Notes: generated by a model not told the origin, from the sequence alone. Positions 23,891 to 34,737 are shown, numbered from the stretch's first letter. The stretch: 64,000 nt of DNA from CAWBOY01 sp963790585 (GCA_963790585.1 CAWBOY010000008.1:62001-126000), one strand, 5' to 3'. Made by a program: numbers and translations.

Positions 23891-25246
23891 TTACAGGTCC
23901 CATTCATCGAACTCAGCGATTTCCAACGACCCGGTGCGCGTCTCGCCGCGCTGATTGGCTTGCCAATAGTTTCCCGTCTCGACGTGCAAGCAGGTCAACC
24001 AGCCGTGGTTTGTGTAAGCGCTCGTATCGAGGCAGACGGCGTGGCCGTTGTTGAACGGCCGGCCATCGCGCTGCTGCGTATGGCCGCAGACCATGACCTT
24101 GCCGGATATGTGCGGCACCGGCATGTCGAACGACTCCCAGCGCAGCATGAAAATCGGCTGTTCATTCAAAGGGAGATCGTAGTAAACATTGGCGTGAACG
24201 AAGAAATGCGTGTCAATCTCAAACCAATCGACGCAGTCCTGTTCCAAAAACCGCCAGTGCCGCTCGGGAATAATCGAGAGATCGAAATAGTCGATTCTCT
24301 GGCCGGGCGGATAATAGGACGCGAGCGCTCGCTTGCCGCCGTGGGCGAGCCACATTCGGCATGACTCGACGCTATCACGCGCTTCGAGCATCATTTGCTC
24401 GTGATTGCCGCGCAGAGCGACGAGCTTGCCTGTCTCCTTGATTTGGATCAGTCGATCGAGCACGGCTTTGCTATCGGGGCCGCGATCGACGTAATCGCCG
24501 AGCGTGACCAATTGATCGTCGGGCCGCAGGTCGACCGCGTCGAGCAAGGTGGTGAGGGCTCGTGAGGCACCGTGGATATCGCCGATCGCCAAAGTGCGCA
24601 TTATCTCACCTTCGCGGCTTGTGCCACAGGCCGACGGCGCGTGCGCGGGAAAGCCATTGACCGTCAATTCACTACCTCTCAAACGGATCTCTAATGTATT
24701 CGATCTCTGCCAGCGCGGATCGTCGGCACAGTCGCGCTCGCTCAGAAAATGAATGCGCTGATTCGTCGAGCCGATCCAGCGGCGGCGCGCTTCGGGTTGA
24801 TCGCGGAGGTAAGGGCCATCGACGAGGATGTCCGTTAGCGCCAGCAGCTCGGCAATCGCGGGATCGGGCAGACGCCGGGCTTCTTCGAGAGTGTAACCGC
24901 TGAAGATCATCAGGTTCAGGTTCAGATCGGCCGTGGCCCGCGTCAGCGCGACAGCGGCCGGCGCGTGAGCGAGCGGTTCGCCGCCGAGCAGGGTGATGCC
25001 TTCGATTTTGTGTTCGTCGACAGCGCGGTGGACTTGGGCGACGATCTCGGGCAACGCGATCTGCCGGCCGCCTTCAAACGGCAACATCTCCGGATTGCAG
25101 CAACCCGGGCAGCGCAAAGGGCAACCCTGGAACCAGAGAGCGAAACGCCGCCCCGGCCCTTCCGCCTCGGTCGCGGCGACGATATGAGCGATGTTTAGAA
25201 TTGTCGTAGCGGTCATCCGTGGGTCACCCGATGAGATATTTGTCAT
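23891..25246 (-). CDS. radical-SAM activase-like protein fused to PPP-type metallophosphatase
   Basis: 451 residues, two domains. Residues about 13-200 hold the Fe4S4 motif CPLRCPGC (Cys-x3-Cys-x2-Cys), LLGGEPLAH and DILVDGPYL, as in NrdG/pyruvate-formate-lyase-activase-type enzymes. From residue 216 a complete serine/threonine-type phosphatase begins: MRTLAIGDIHG, LGDYVDRGPDS, LRGNHEQMM, HANVYY and GHTQQRDGR. The linker codons contain GAAGGTGAGATA directly before the internal ATG at 24601, which looks like a ribosome site. The fusion may therefore be two genes joined by a lost stop or an indel, or a real bifunctional protein. No anaerobic reductase gene is near. Confidence 0.8.
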   Translation of the reverse strand: MTNISSGDPRMTATTILNIAHIVAATEAEGPGRRFALWFQGCPLRCPGCCNPEMLPFEGGRQIALPEIVAQVHRAVDEHKIEGITLLGGEPLAHAPAAVALTRATADLNLNLMIFSGYTLEEARRLPDPAIAELLALTDILVDGPYLRDQPEARRRWIGSTNQRIHFLSERDCADDPRWQRSNTLEIRLRGSELTVNGFPAHAPSACGTSREGEIMRTLAIGDIHGASRALTTLLDAVDLRPDDQLVTLGDYVDRGPDSKAVLDRLIQIKETGKLVALRGNHEQMMLEARDSVESCRMWLAHGGKRALASYYPPGQRIDYFDLSIIPERHWRFLEQDCVDWFEIDTHFFVHANVYYDLPLNEQPIFMLRWESFDMPVPHISGKVMVCGHTQQRDGRPFNNGHAVCLDTSAYTNHGWLTCLHVETGNYWQANQRGETRTGSLEIAEFDEWDL

Positions 25247-25270
25247 TATATCTCAAGGGGGGCGAAAGGA

Positions 25271-25336
25271 GTTGTGGTGGCACGTTTCCAACGTGCCGGA
25301 AACGACGTCGGCACGTTGGAAACGTGCCGCCACAAC
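25271..25336. repeat. CACGTTTCCAACGTGCC palindrome
   Basis: 27-base arms at 25271-25297 and 25310-25336 differ at one position. Same family as the copies around 6706-6906. It lies between the radical-SAM gene start and the ABC transporter stop. Confidence 0.88.
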
Positions 25337-25341
25337 CTTGG

Positions 25342-27225
25342 TCACGCTGCCGGCTGCTCGGCTACTTCGGGCGATTCTTCATCAATCACCTCGGCCGACT
25401 TGCCTTTGGCCGACATAACGAGTTCCGTAAAGAGGCCGCCGCGTTTTGCCAGCTCATTATACGGGCCCTCTTCGACCATTTGTCCGTTGTTGAAAACGAG
25501 AATGCGGTCGGCGTCGACCAGGGTCGAGAGACGGTGCGCCGCCAGGATGACGGTGCGCTGCGAACGGGCGGCGTCGATCGCCTTCTGTACGGCGCGCTCG
25601 CTGATGCTGTCGAGCGCGCTGGTGGCCTCGTCGAGAATCAGGATGGGCGGGTCCTTGAGAAAGATACGGGCCAGCGCGATTCGCTGTCTCTGGCCGCCGG
25701 AGAGATTGGCGCCGCGCTCCGCCAATTCCGTGGTATAGCCGTCGGGCATCTCCATGATTTCGTCGTGGATACAGGCGCGGCGTGCCGCCTCGCGGACGTC
25801 CTCTGGCAAGTGGGTCGCGGTGCTGCCGTAGGTGATGTTGTCTTCGATGGTGCCGGCGAAGAGAAAGGGCGATTGGCCCACGTAGCCGATGAGATGGCTG
25901 ATGGCGTGGCGCGAGACTTCTTCCAATGGCATTCCTTTGAGGCTGACCTTGCCGCCGCAGGGATGGACGATCCGCATGAGCACTTTGACGAGAGTCGATT
26001 TGCCGCAACCCGATCGACCTACCACACCCACCGTTTCCCCGGAGCGGATTTTCAAATCAACACCGTGAAGGGCCATCACCTCGCGTTGATCCGCCGTCTT
26101 GTAAGCGACTTGCAATCCTTCGATATCGATGAGGGGCGCATCGTCGTCGAGCCGAGGCCGGCGATGCGTCACGGTATGATACGATCGGTCGGTTGGCTCA
26201 TGCAGCATTTCGATCAGGTCGCCGACGCGCAGGCCGGCCTCGTGGCCTTCATCGAGGATGCGATGCACTTCGGCCATCGGCGTCATGACGCTGAGAAAGA
26301 GAGCGGAAAAGCTAAGAATATCGCCGAAGGTCGTGACGCCGGTGACGGCCAAATAGACGGCCAAGGACAACACCATGAGGTGAAAAAACCCTTCGGTGAG
26401 CGCCTTGGCGGCGCCAAAGAGCGCCATGGCGATATGATGCTTCAGCTCCGTGGAGCGCCGTCTCTCCGCCGTCCGCGAGATGCGTTTGACTTCTTGGACG
26501 TGGGTGTCGGCGACGCGGACATAGTCGAGCCCTGTCAACAGTTCGGTAACCGCGCCGTCCATTTCCTCACGACTGCGAATGAGTTTGAGCCGTATATTCT
26601 TCTGAGAAAGTAGTTGCCAGGCGGTGAGCGACACCGACGCCGGGATGATCGCCGTCATCACCAGGCCGATCCAGGGCGCTTTCCAGAAGGCAATCGACAA
26701 CGCCAGCAATCCGGTCAATGCAGCGGGGAAAAAGTCGAGGAAACCGGCTCTAAGAAAACGCATATAACCATCGACGCTGCGAAAGATGCGACCGTTGAGA
26801 CTACCCAATTTTTGATGGGTCAAAGAGGCCAAGTCGACCTTGAGCAAGTGAGAAACGACCTTCACACTTAATTGCTTCTCGATGCGCGTGCAAGTGTTCT
26901 CAACAAGGTAGCGGCGAAAGACATGGAGCAGCTCACGCAGCAGCACCAATCCCGCGATGATTCCGAGATAGTAGGCGGCGGTTCGGAAGAGTTCGTCGGC
27001 TGGATTATGGTTCTGAACGCCCCCGCTCATGCCATCAACCAGGCCGCCCATCGCCAGCGGCAGCCCCACCGCGGTGAAGCTCGCGAAAGCCATGAGGCAC
27101 GAAGCGCCTGCGAATGCCCATTTATCGCCGGTCGGAACCATATTCCAGACCTGCACGCCTCTCTGGCAAATGAGTCGAAGCTCAGACCAGAATCTCCATC
27201 TTGTGGGCGATGTCGGTTCACTCAT
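25342..27225 (-). CDS. ABC transporter, fused permease-ATPase (exporter type)
   Basis: 627 residues. The N-terminal half carries about six membrane helices (for example WAFAGASCLMAFASFTAVGLP and YYLGIIAGLVLLRELL) in the type-I exporter order. The C-terminal ATPase has Walker A GRSGCGKST, Q-loop VGQSPFLFAG, signature LSGGQRQRIALAR, Walker B ILILDEATSALD and the switch HRLSTL. It would work as a homodimer or with a partner, exporting a lipid, peptide or drug. No accessory protein is adjacent. It is intact, unlike several neighbours. Confidence 0.92.
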   Translation of the reverse strand: MSEPTSPTRWRFWSELRLICQRGVQVWNMVPTGDKWAFAGASCLMAFASFTAVGLPLAMGGLVDGMSGGVQNHNPADELFRTAAYYLGIIAGLVLLRELLHVFRRYLVENTCTRIEKQLSVKVVSHLLKVDLASLTHQKLGSLNGRIFRSVDGYMRFLRAGFLDFFPAALTGLLALSIAFWKAPWIGLVMTAIIPASVSLTAWQLLSQKNIRLKLIRSREEMDGAVTELLTGLDYVRVADTHVQEVKRISRTAERRRSTELKHHIAMALFGAAKALTEGFFHLMVLSLAVYLAVTGVTTFGDILSFSALFLSVMTPMAEVHRILDEGHEAGLRVGDLIEMLHEPTDRSYHTVTHRRPRLDDDAPLIDIEGLQVAYKTADQREVMALHGVDLKIRSGETVGVVGRSGCGKSTLVKVLMRIVHPCGGKVSLKGMPLEEVSRHAISHLIGYVGQSPFLFAGTIEDNITYGSTATHLPEDVREAARRACIHDEIMEMPDGYTTELAERGANLSGGQRQRIALARIFLKDPPILILDEATSALDSISERAVQKAIDAARSQRTVILAAHRLSTLVDADRILVFNNGQMVEEGPYNELAKRGGLFTELVMSAKGKSAEVIDEESPEVAEQPAA

Positions 27226-27620
27226 AGTATCTATTCGCAGCTAAAAAAGACCGTAAAAGTCCATCTGGCACAGCGGATGCGAGGTGGGACTCTTAAGTAC
27301 GCGGTGATCTCGCATAGGGTGCTGAAGCAAGAACTGCGCCAAACTCTATGTGGATATTGCGGATCGCAACAAGGTGTTATTCATGAGCGGCGATGCCAAG
27401 CGCGTTTTCGATATGTTTTCCTAAAGGTTGTTTGATCAGTCTCCCCTCTCCCTCTGGGAGAGGGGCCGGGGGTGAGGGAATATCGTCGTTTTAGGCCCCC
27501 CGACCCCTCTCCCAGAGGGAGAGGGGAGACGGGCCGGACAGCCTCTTACACCGCTGCTGCCGGCGTTCGAGCCATCACGCTGCCTCCGGTTCTCCCCTGG
27601 TCAACGAGAAAGTAAGCACG
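27226..27620. other. intergenic stretch with palindrome and possible gene remnant
   Basis: At 27438-27530 a near-perfect palindrome with the core CCCCTCTCCCTCTGGGAGAG occupies the gap; related sequence recurs at 61164-61272. Before it, one plus-strand frame ending at about 27424 reads LYVDIADRNKVLFMSGDAK and then RVFDMFS-stop. It looks protein-like but has no start and may be the tail of a lost gene, perhaps STAS-like. The promoter of the GH15 gene should lie between 27531 and 27620. Confidence 0.5.
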
Positions 27621-29418
27621 ATGCCATCTCACATTGAAGATTACGCACTCATTGGCGATTGCTTTACCGCGGCTCTGATCAGTCGGGACGGGTCGATGGA
27701 CTGGCTGTGTCTACCACGCTTCGACTCGGCCGCTTGCTTTGCCGCTTTACTGGGCACGCCGGAGAATGGCCGTTGGCTGCTCACCCCGATAGGCGAGGTC
27801 AAGTCGACGCGGCGCCGCTACCGCGATGGCACATTGGTACTGGAAACGGATTACGAAACCGACGAAGGCGCTGTCACCGTGATCGACTGTATGCCGGTGC
27901 GTGTACGGGCGCAGGCGCCCGACGTAGTTCGGGTCGTCGAGGGAAAGCGCGGCCAGGTCCGTATGAAGATGGAGCTGATCATTCGTTTTTATTATGGCTC
28001 CATCATCCCTTGGGTGAAACGAGTAACGGGCGGCATCTCGGCCGTGGCCGGTCCCGATCATCTTCAGCTCATCACCTCCGTGCCCTTGACGAGTCAGGGT
28101 TTCTCGACGATAGCCGAGTTCACGGTCGCGGCGGGGCAGCGGGAAGCCTTCACCTTGGTTTGGCATCCCTCGCATCAACAGATGCCACCGCCGATCGATC
28201 CCTGGTGGGCCATTTTGGAAACCGAGCGCTGGTGGCGCGAGTGGTCCGAGCGCTGCACCTATCATGGCGAGTGGCGCGAACAGGTCGTGCGCTCCCTTAT
28301 CACATTGAAGGCCTTGACTTACGCCCCGACCGGCGGCATCGTCGCGGCGCCGACGACATCCCTCCCCGAGCAGCTCGGAGGCGTGCGCAATTGGGACTAT
28401 CGTTTCTGTTGGCTGCGCGACGCCACATTTACGCTGTTGTCTCTGCTCAAGACGGGATACATCGACGAGGCGCGCGAATGGCGCTCCTGGCTGTTGCGCG
28501 CGGTCGCGGGTCGACCGGGCGAAGCCCAGATCATGTATGGCTTGGCCGGCGAACGTCGCTTGACCGAAATGGAGTTGACCTGGTTGCCCGGCTATGAGGG
28601 AGCGCGCCCGGTGCGCATCGGCAATGCCGCCTCCAATCAATTTCAGCTCGACGTCTACGGCGAAGTCATCGATGCTTTGTACAACGCGCGCATGGCCGGC
28701 CTGGAGGCACATCCAGACGGCTGGGCCAATGCCAAGGCGATTCTGGAGTTTGTCGAGTCGGCATGGCAACGGCCTGACGAGGGAATTTGGGAGGTCCGCG
28801 GCCCGAGGCGCCATTTCACACATTCCAAGGTGATGGCCTGGGTAGCTCTCGATCGCGGCATCAAAGCGGCCGAAAAGCTCGGGTTCGAGGGGCCGTTGGA
28901 GCGCCTGGCGCGGCGTCCGTGATACGATTCACGCCCAGGTGTGTCACGACGGTTTCAATGCCGAACTCGGTTCCTTTGTCCAGTCTTATGGCTCGCGCGA
29001 GCTCGATGCGAGCCTGTTGATGATTCCGCTGGTCGGCTTTCTGCCGGCGAAGGACCCGCGCGTTCTAGGCACGGTGGCCGCGATCGAGCGCGGTCTGATG
29101 GCTGATGGCTTCGTCGCGCGCTACCTCTCGCATGAATCGGTAGACGGCTTGCCCGCGGGCGAAGGAGCCTTTTTGCCTTGTACGTTCTGGCTGGCCGACA
29201 ATCTACACCTTCAGGGGCGTGAGGCCGAGGCGCGCAAGATCTTCGAGCGTCTGCTGGGCTTATGCAATGATGTGGGCCTTATTTCCGAGGAATACGATAC
29301 CAAAACGGGCCGATTGGTCGGTAACTTCCCCCAGGCGTTCACCCACGTCGGCCTCGTGAACACGGCCCTCAATCTCTCGCCCGCGCCAGGCCCGGCGGAT
29401 ACGAGACCCGAAGGGTAA
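27621..29418 (+). CDS. GH15 family glycoside hydrolase (glucoamylase/trehalase-like), frame-disrupted
   Basis: About 599 residues in the restored frame. IEDYALIGDCFTAALISRDGSMDWLCLPRF is the standard N-terminus of the bacterial GH15 group that includes trehalases. The catalytic-domain landmarks NWDYRFCWLRDATF and AQIMYGLAGERRL follow. At about 28905-28915 the frame changes, and the first frame stops at 28922. The next frame reads VRDTIHAQVCHDGFN, then YLSHESVDGLPAGEGAFLPCTFWLAD and NFPQAFTHVGLVNTA, the usual end. One extra G in a GCGCGGCG context would explain it. It probably hydrolyses trehalose or alpha-glucans; the neighbouring tre genes favour trehalose turnover. Confidence 0.85.
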
Positions 29419-29426
29419 TCAACCGA

Positions 29427-29541
29427 GGTATTATGGTAGACGCGGCATCTTGCAGCGTTGTTGACCTTCGCCTGAAGTTGACGCGAAATCAAACAAGATA
29501 CCTCAAACAACGCGGCAAGATGCCGCGTCTACCATAATACC
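29427..29541. repeat. 27-bp perfect inverted repeat between convergent genes
   Basis: GGTATTATGGTAGACGCGGC... at 29427-29453 and its exact complement at 29515-29541, spaced by 61 bases. It fills the gap between the GH15 and debranching-enzyme stops. The fragment CTTCGCTTACGCTTCAGGCT directly after it belongs to another family (see 34786-34857) and encodes the last codons and stop of the debranching enzyme. Confidence 0.9.
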
Positions 29542-29547
29542 CTTCGC

Positions 29548-31641
29548 TTACGCTTCAGGCTCGGAAATGCGAATGCTCTGCGGCTCCGTCTCCGCCCAGC
29601 AGCGCAGCACTTCCGCGACGCTCCAGGCCTGGGCGATGCAGCCGCGCGGCGTGAACGGCTCGGTGGCATCGAACACCTCGCTGATCGAACCGATGCAGGC
29701 TTCGCTCAAATGGGGTATAAAGCCCTCCAACAAACGGCGGGCTCCAGCGCGGTCCGTCGGTTTGAGTTTTAGCCAGGCGTCCACATAGGGGCCGATGAGC
29801 CAGGCCCACACCGTCCCTTGATGATAAGCCGCGTCGCGCGACCGCAGGTCGCCGAAATAGCGGTCCTTGTAATCCGGTGAACCGGGGGCCAGCGACCGCA
29901 ACCCGATCGGAGTGAGCAACTGTTTCTTGACCACATCCATGACCGGCTGCCAGCGTGTCTGCTCCAAGACAGGGTGTCGTAGGGAGATCGCCAACACTTG
30001 ATTGGGGCGGCAGGAAGCGTCGTTCCCTTTCGGGCCGTCGACGACGTCAAAAAGATAGCCCTTTTCCTGATTCCAGAAGCGTTCATTGAAGCTGCGCCGC
30101 ACCCGCTCCGCCTGCTCGTGAAGGTTACGGCTCGCCTCGGCACCACGTTCTTCGGTCACCCAATCCTTCAAGAGACACAGGGCGTTGTACCACAGGGCAT
30201 TGATTTCGACCGCCTTGCCGCGCCGCGGCGTCACCACCCAGTCGCCCACCTTGGCGTCCATCCAGGTCAATTGGTAGCCTTCTTGTCCCTGTGAGAGCAA
30301 GCCGTCGCGGGCATCGACGCCGATGCCGAAACGAGTACCCCGTACATGGTGATCGACGATGTCTAGCAATTTGGGAATCAAGCGCGTCATCGTCGAGCGG
30401 TCGCCGGTATGGACCAGATAGCGATCAAGAGCGTGGAAGAACCAGAGCGTCGCATCAGCGGTGTGATAAACACCCTCATTCTGCCCATCTGGGAAAAAGT
30501 TCGGGATCAGGCCATCACGAACATAGCGCGCGAAGGTTCTGAGGATGTAACCGGCTTCGATGTGTCGGCCCGTCGTCAAAGCCAGGCCTTCGAGGCTGAT
30601 CATGGTATCCCGGCCCCAGTCGGTGAACCAATGATAGCCCGCGATCACGCTACGAATCTCATCGCCGACGGCGTGGGCTTGAGCCACGTCCTCGACGCGC
30701 CCCTTGGGAGTGATAAGGAATTGATCGGCGGCCAGGACCAGTTCCGCCCCGACTTCGTTCGCCGCGGCCGACCCGGCCAGGACCAGCAATCGATCGCGGC
30801 GTTCTTTCTCCGCCTGGATCGCCTGATCCACCGTGAGCGCCTCGATCGTTTGCCATGATTCCGTGGATGCGAGTAGAGTAGCCGAGCTTTTTTGCGAGAG
30901 ATCGACGCGAAAATAACCAGGCGACCAGAGTTCGCCCGCGGAGTCGTAGCCGCGCGACTCTTCAATCCGGTAATGCAGGTCGCGTATCTGCTTTCCTTCG
31001 ATCGTGAAGGCGCGGTTTGCTCCATGAAGGAGTAAGCGCAAGCTTGGCAATTCCTCTACGGAAGAAAGCTCACAATGGTCGTTGACGGCCGTAAGCGTGT
31101 AGGAGTTTTTCAAAGGTGTGTTCACGGAGGCGTCATGCGACCGAAAATGGACCGCCGGTCGCAGCTTGAGACGCAGGGTTCCCTCGCCCTCCAGGAGGCG
31201 ATAGGTGATGTAGACTGTGTTCAGTCTATGTCCCAGGTGGATCCGTTTTTCGAGTAAGGAGCTGTCGATTCGGTAGCGCCAGACAGGGAGACCATTCTCC
31301 ACGCAGAACTCGACGAGATGACTGACGTCGCCCAGCTCCAATCGGCCGCCGACCATCTCCAGGCCACCAAATCGAACGACCCGTCCGCCCGGGAGACGAA
31401 CTTGTTCGGAGAGATGGTTGAACATCATCATACGGCCCAGAGGCGAAGGCAGGGCCGCGACCAACAGGCCATGATAGCGCCGCGTCGGTACGCCACCGAC
31501 GGAGCCCGACGCGTAACCACCCAAGCCGTTCGTTACCAGCCATTCGTGAGATAACAGCGACTCCGAGGCGGGGTTGCCGTCATCGGCCGACCAGGCCATC
31601 TTGCGACACAAACGCGGGGCCGAATCACGAAGTTGAGACAT
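29548..31641 (-). CDS. glycogen debranching enzyme (amylo-alpha-1,6-glucosidase, GH133)
   Basis: About 697 residues. The N-terminal beta-rich domain carries SHEWLVTNGLGGYASGSVGGVPTRRYHGLL, a signature of this family. The C-terminal (alpha/alpha)6 barrel has HWFTDWGRDTMISLEGL, NFFPDGQNEGVYHTADATLWF, YQLTWMDAKVGDWVVTPR and AYHQGTVWAWLIGPYVDAWL. These hold the acidic residues that cleave alpha-1,6 branches. ATG 31641 (MSQLRD) is preferred over 31650. The end, ISEPEA then TAA, lies in a dispersed repeat. First gene after the tre genes on the same strand. Confidence 0.9.
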   Translation of the reverse strand: MSQLRDSAPRLCRKMAWSADDGNPASESLLSHEWLVTNGLGGYASGSVGGVPTRRYHGLLVAALPSPLGRMMMFNHLSEQVRLPGGRVVRFGGLEMVGGRLELGDVSHLVEFCVENGLPVWRYRIDSSLLEKRIHLGHRLNTVYITYRLLEGEGTLRLKLRPAVHFRSHDASVNTPLKNSYTLTAVNDHCELSSVEELPSLRLLLHGANRAFTIEGKQIRDLHYRIEESRGYDSAGELWSPGYFRVDLSQKSSATLLASTESWQTIEALTVDQAIQAEKERRDRLLVLAGSAAANEVGAELVLAADQFLITPKGRVEDVAQAHAVGDEIRSVIAGYHWFTDWGRDTMISLEGLALTTGRHIEAGYILRTFARYVRDGLIPNFFPDGQNEGVYHTADATLWFFHALDRYLVHTGDRSTMTRLIPKLLDIVDHHVRGTRFGIGVDARDGLLSQGQEGYQLTWMDAKVGDWVVTPRRGKAVEINALWYNALCLLKDWVTEERGAEASRNLHEQAERVRRSFNERFWNQEKGYLFDVVDGPKGNDASCRPNQVLAISLRHPVLEQTRWQPVMDVVKKQLLTPIGLRSLAPGSPDYKDRYFGDLRSRDAAYHQGTVWAWLIGPYVDAWLKLKPTDRAGARRLLEGFIPHLSEACIGSISEVFDATEPFTPRGCIAQAWSVAEVLRCWAETEPQSIRISEPEA

Positions 31642-31705
31642 GGAAGTCAATCCTTCTACATTCTCCCCTCATCTTCGAGGAACCGAGGGGCAAGCGAGGA
31701 AACTC

Positions 31706-34700
31706 TCAATGTTGCCGCATTAGCAAGATGACAGGGAAATGCGCGAACAGTTCCCGCGCGAATAAGGTGGGCTGTGCCGCGTCATCCATCGTCGGCAGCG
31801 TTTCACCGGTGAAGAGATTTCGCCACATTTGGCCACGGCACCAGGCCGGCAATAGCAGTTGCGTGTCACCCCATACCGCGGCACCAAGGGGCAACCCATC
31901 CATACTAGAAACCAGCGCGTCGTGAACAACGGAACAGCCACAAGCGCCATCGCTTCTCCATGCCGCCGCGCAAAAGCAAAAACATGCTCTCTTCGGCTTC
32001 CATGTACCTCAATCGGAGTATAGTCGCCGACGGAAAACAGACCAGGATGAGCTCGCCGACAGCGAAGCACCTCGTAGTGAAGGTACAGCTTGATGAAACC
32101 ATTCTCTTTGAGATTGGTCAGCTCATGAGCAATGTCGCATCGATTCGAGCCCGCGGCTTCGAGACGATCGCGCAGCGTTCGCAGCATCCTCTGGCGGTCG
32201 GCATAATCGACAGGCCTACGATTATCTGGGTCGACCAGACTGAAATCCCAAAGCTCTGTACCCTGGTAGGTATCGGCCGCGCCCGGCGCAGCGAGCTTCA
32301 GTAGCGTCTGTGACAGCGAATTGAGCAGGCCAAAATGGCAGATGCGCCGCTGAAAAGCCCGCAAATCACTGACGAAATCAGGGTTCGCTTTCTCGTCAAG
32401 AATACGGGCTATGAAATCGCGCACGCCTTGATCGTAGGCTTCGTTGGGATTGATCCAGCTACTATGGACCTTGGCTTCATGCAACGCCTTGGTCATATAG
32501 GCCTGGATTCGCTTGATAAAAGTCCCATAGTCCGTGAAGCCCTCTGTCTCGACCGGCCAGGCGCCTAAGAGAGTCTGATATATCAGGTATTCCTCATTGG
32601 CGTCCGGCGCGTGAGTGTCTTCAAAAGCGACGCGATGCGGCTCATTCATCCGACTCCAGCGCTTCAGACAATCCTCCCACTCGGCAGGCAACTCGGATAG
32701 GACATTGAGGCGAGCGCGCACATCCTCGCTGCGCTTGGTGTCGTGCGTGGACAAGGGTGACAGGGCCCAGGGCCATTTCGTCTGCTGATTCTGCTGGAAG
32801 CGATGGACCGCCTCCGGCGCATCGCCGAACCGGCCGGCATCGCCACCCACTTCGTTGAGCGACAGCAGACGCGTATAGACGTAAAATGTCGTGTCTTCGA
32901 GCCCCTTAGCCATGACCGGCCCAGTGACCTGCTGAAACTTGCCTGTAAAACGAAGCTGTTCATCTCTGGCTTCCTTCGGACTTCCCTCCGGATAGCGCAG
33001 CAGGAGCATGTCGCTTACAAAACGGAACAGGGATGGGCTGAGAGTGCGATTGTGCGCGATCGATCGACGCATGGCGGATTCCACATATTTGCGATCTGTT
33101 TCGTGTACACCTTCGTCCGAGATGTACGAGCGATACACCGGGAAAAAGGAGATGACTTCTCGGAGTACGAAACGCAACGTATTCAGCGTAAAATCGCGTG
33201 ACCAGCGGTTCTTTTGCGCGAGCCTGTCGAGTTGCCGCGCCAGCATTTGCAGTTCGCTGGACAACGCGACGCGGAGAATCAGTGCCTTTTTCTGAAAGAC
33301 CATGTCATGGAATGAAGTCGAATCTCCTATCCATGTTTGGTAGAGGCGCGTGATCGGCTCTTCGCCTTGGCGGTCGACGAAGAGCCGATTGATTACGTTG
33401 AGCGAGTTGTAGCCGCTCGTGCCGTTGGTCTTCCAATCGCTCGCAAGTTCCTCCGAGATGCCGAGAATCTTTTCGACGACCACATAAAGTGGCCCGCGAC
33501 CGCCATCCCAGCGAAATCCCGCGAGTTGTTGTAGGAGCAGCGGCTCGAGGTCGTTCCACGACTGGCCTTTGTCCCCCGGTTCCGATTCAAACAGCTCACG
33601 AGCGCAGGCCAGCACGTAGTACTGCTGCAGCCGCTCGAGATATTGTTTGGGATCGTAAAGCCCGTCTGGATGATCGATGCGCAGCCCATCGATTTTGCCT
33701 TGGGCGAGCAAACGGAGCACCAGCGCATGCGTGGCCGTGAAGACTTCGAGCTTTTCCATACTCAGGGCGGCCAATTCGTTGACATCAAAGAACCGCCGAT
33801 AATTGATCTCATCGGAGGCGACGCGCCAATAGGCGAGGCGATACGCCTGGTCGTCGAGCAATTGATCGAGCAGGTCGAAACTGTGGGAATCGCCCGCGGT
33901 GCCGTTGAAGCGTGTGATCGTCTTTTGGATGGAATCGCGAATCTCGCCACATTCCTGATACAGCTTGGCCAGCCGGCGCTTGATGACTTCTTTTTCGCGT
34001 TGTCTCTCCGCGATTTTCTCCGTACTCGTCTCCTCGCGCGGCGGCAAATGGGAGAGCGCTGTGAGAATACTCTTGTACTCCTGGAGAGCCGGAGAATCCG
34101 GGTGGAGGAGTTTCTCCAACGCCTCCAGATCTTGCTCCAGAACGAGACGGTAGCTTTGAGGGGCGACCGGGAAGCGATGCTCGAAATAGTTCAGATAGAA
34201 TGAGCCGGCGTTGAAGGTGAGCTGAATTTGTTGCGCTTCGAGCACCTTGGCATAAGGCTCGCCCAAAAAGGGGAGCAACACACGATTCAGGAGCTCCGGC
34301 CTGGGCAAATCTCCCCAGGCAATGTCGAAGTAGCCGGCATAGGGCGAACTAGGGCCATTCTCCAGGACATCGTTCCACCAGGTGTTTTCATTGCCCACGA
34401 TTCCCATGTGATTGGGAACCATGTCCAAAATCTGGCCCATGCCATTCGTATGCAGGGCATTTACCCAGTCCTCAAAATCCGCGGTCGTGCCGATTTCGGG
34501 ATTGAGAGTGCCATGATCGGTTATGTCGTAGCCGTGCTGACTACCAGGACGCGCCTTCAAATAGGGCGATGCATAGCAATGGGTGATCCCGAGTTCATGG
34601 AGATACGGAACAATGCTAAGCGCATCGCGGAAGGTAAAGCCGGCGTGAAATTGCAGACGATAGGTCGATTCCGGATAGCGGGTACGAGCCTTGATCCGCT

Positions 34701-34737
34701 CGATCGTTTTCCGCAGGAGTTCATCGACCGTGGACAT
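31706..34737 (-). CDS. treY: malto-oligosyltrehalose synthase, C-terminus frame-disrupted
   Basis: About 1,005 residues, GH13_26. STYRLQFHAGFTFRDALSIVPYL with GITHCYASPYLKARPGSQHGYD opens the barrel. DMVPNHMGIVGNENTWW, GLRIDHPDGLYDPKQYL (nucleophile Asp region) and the late TYQGTELWDFSLVDPDNRRPVD are TreY hallmarks. TreY turns the reducing-end linkage of maltodextrin into a trehalosyl unit. Near the end the frame changes at about 31890-31905, and the next frame gives MDGLPLGAAVWGDTQLLLP and FAHFPVILLMRQH, stopping at 31706. The uncorrected frame ends at 31720 with an Arg/Cys-rich tail. Upstream of treY lies a palindrome, then treZ. Confidence 0.93.

Noticed and set aside
25219..26613. A 464-codon plus-strand frame opposite the ABC transporter
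   Set aside because: Starts in a palindromic repeat and mirrors the ATPase gene; no domain, while the minus strand has every ABC motif.
27438..27530. CRISPR-like repeat spacing
   Set aside because: Only two inverted halves, no direct repeats with spacers, and no cas genes anywhere in the window.
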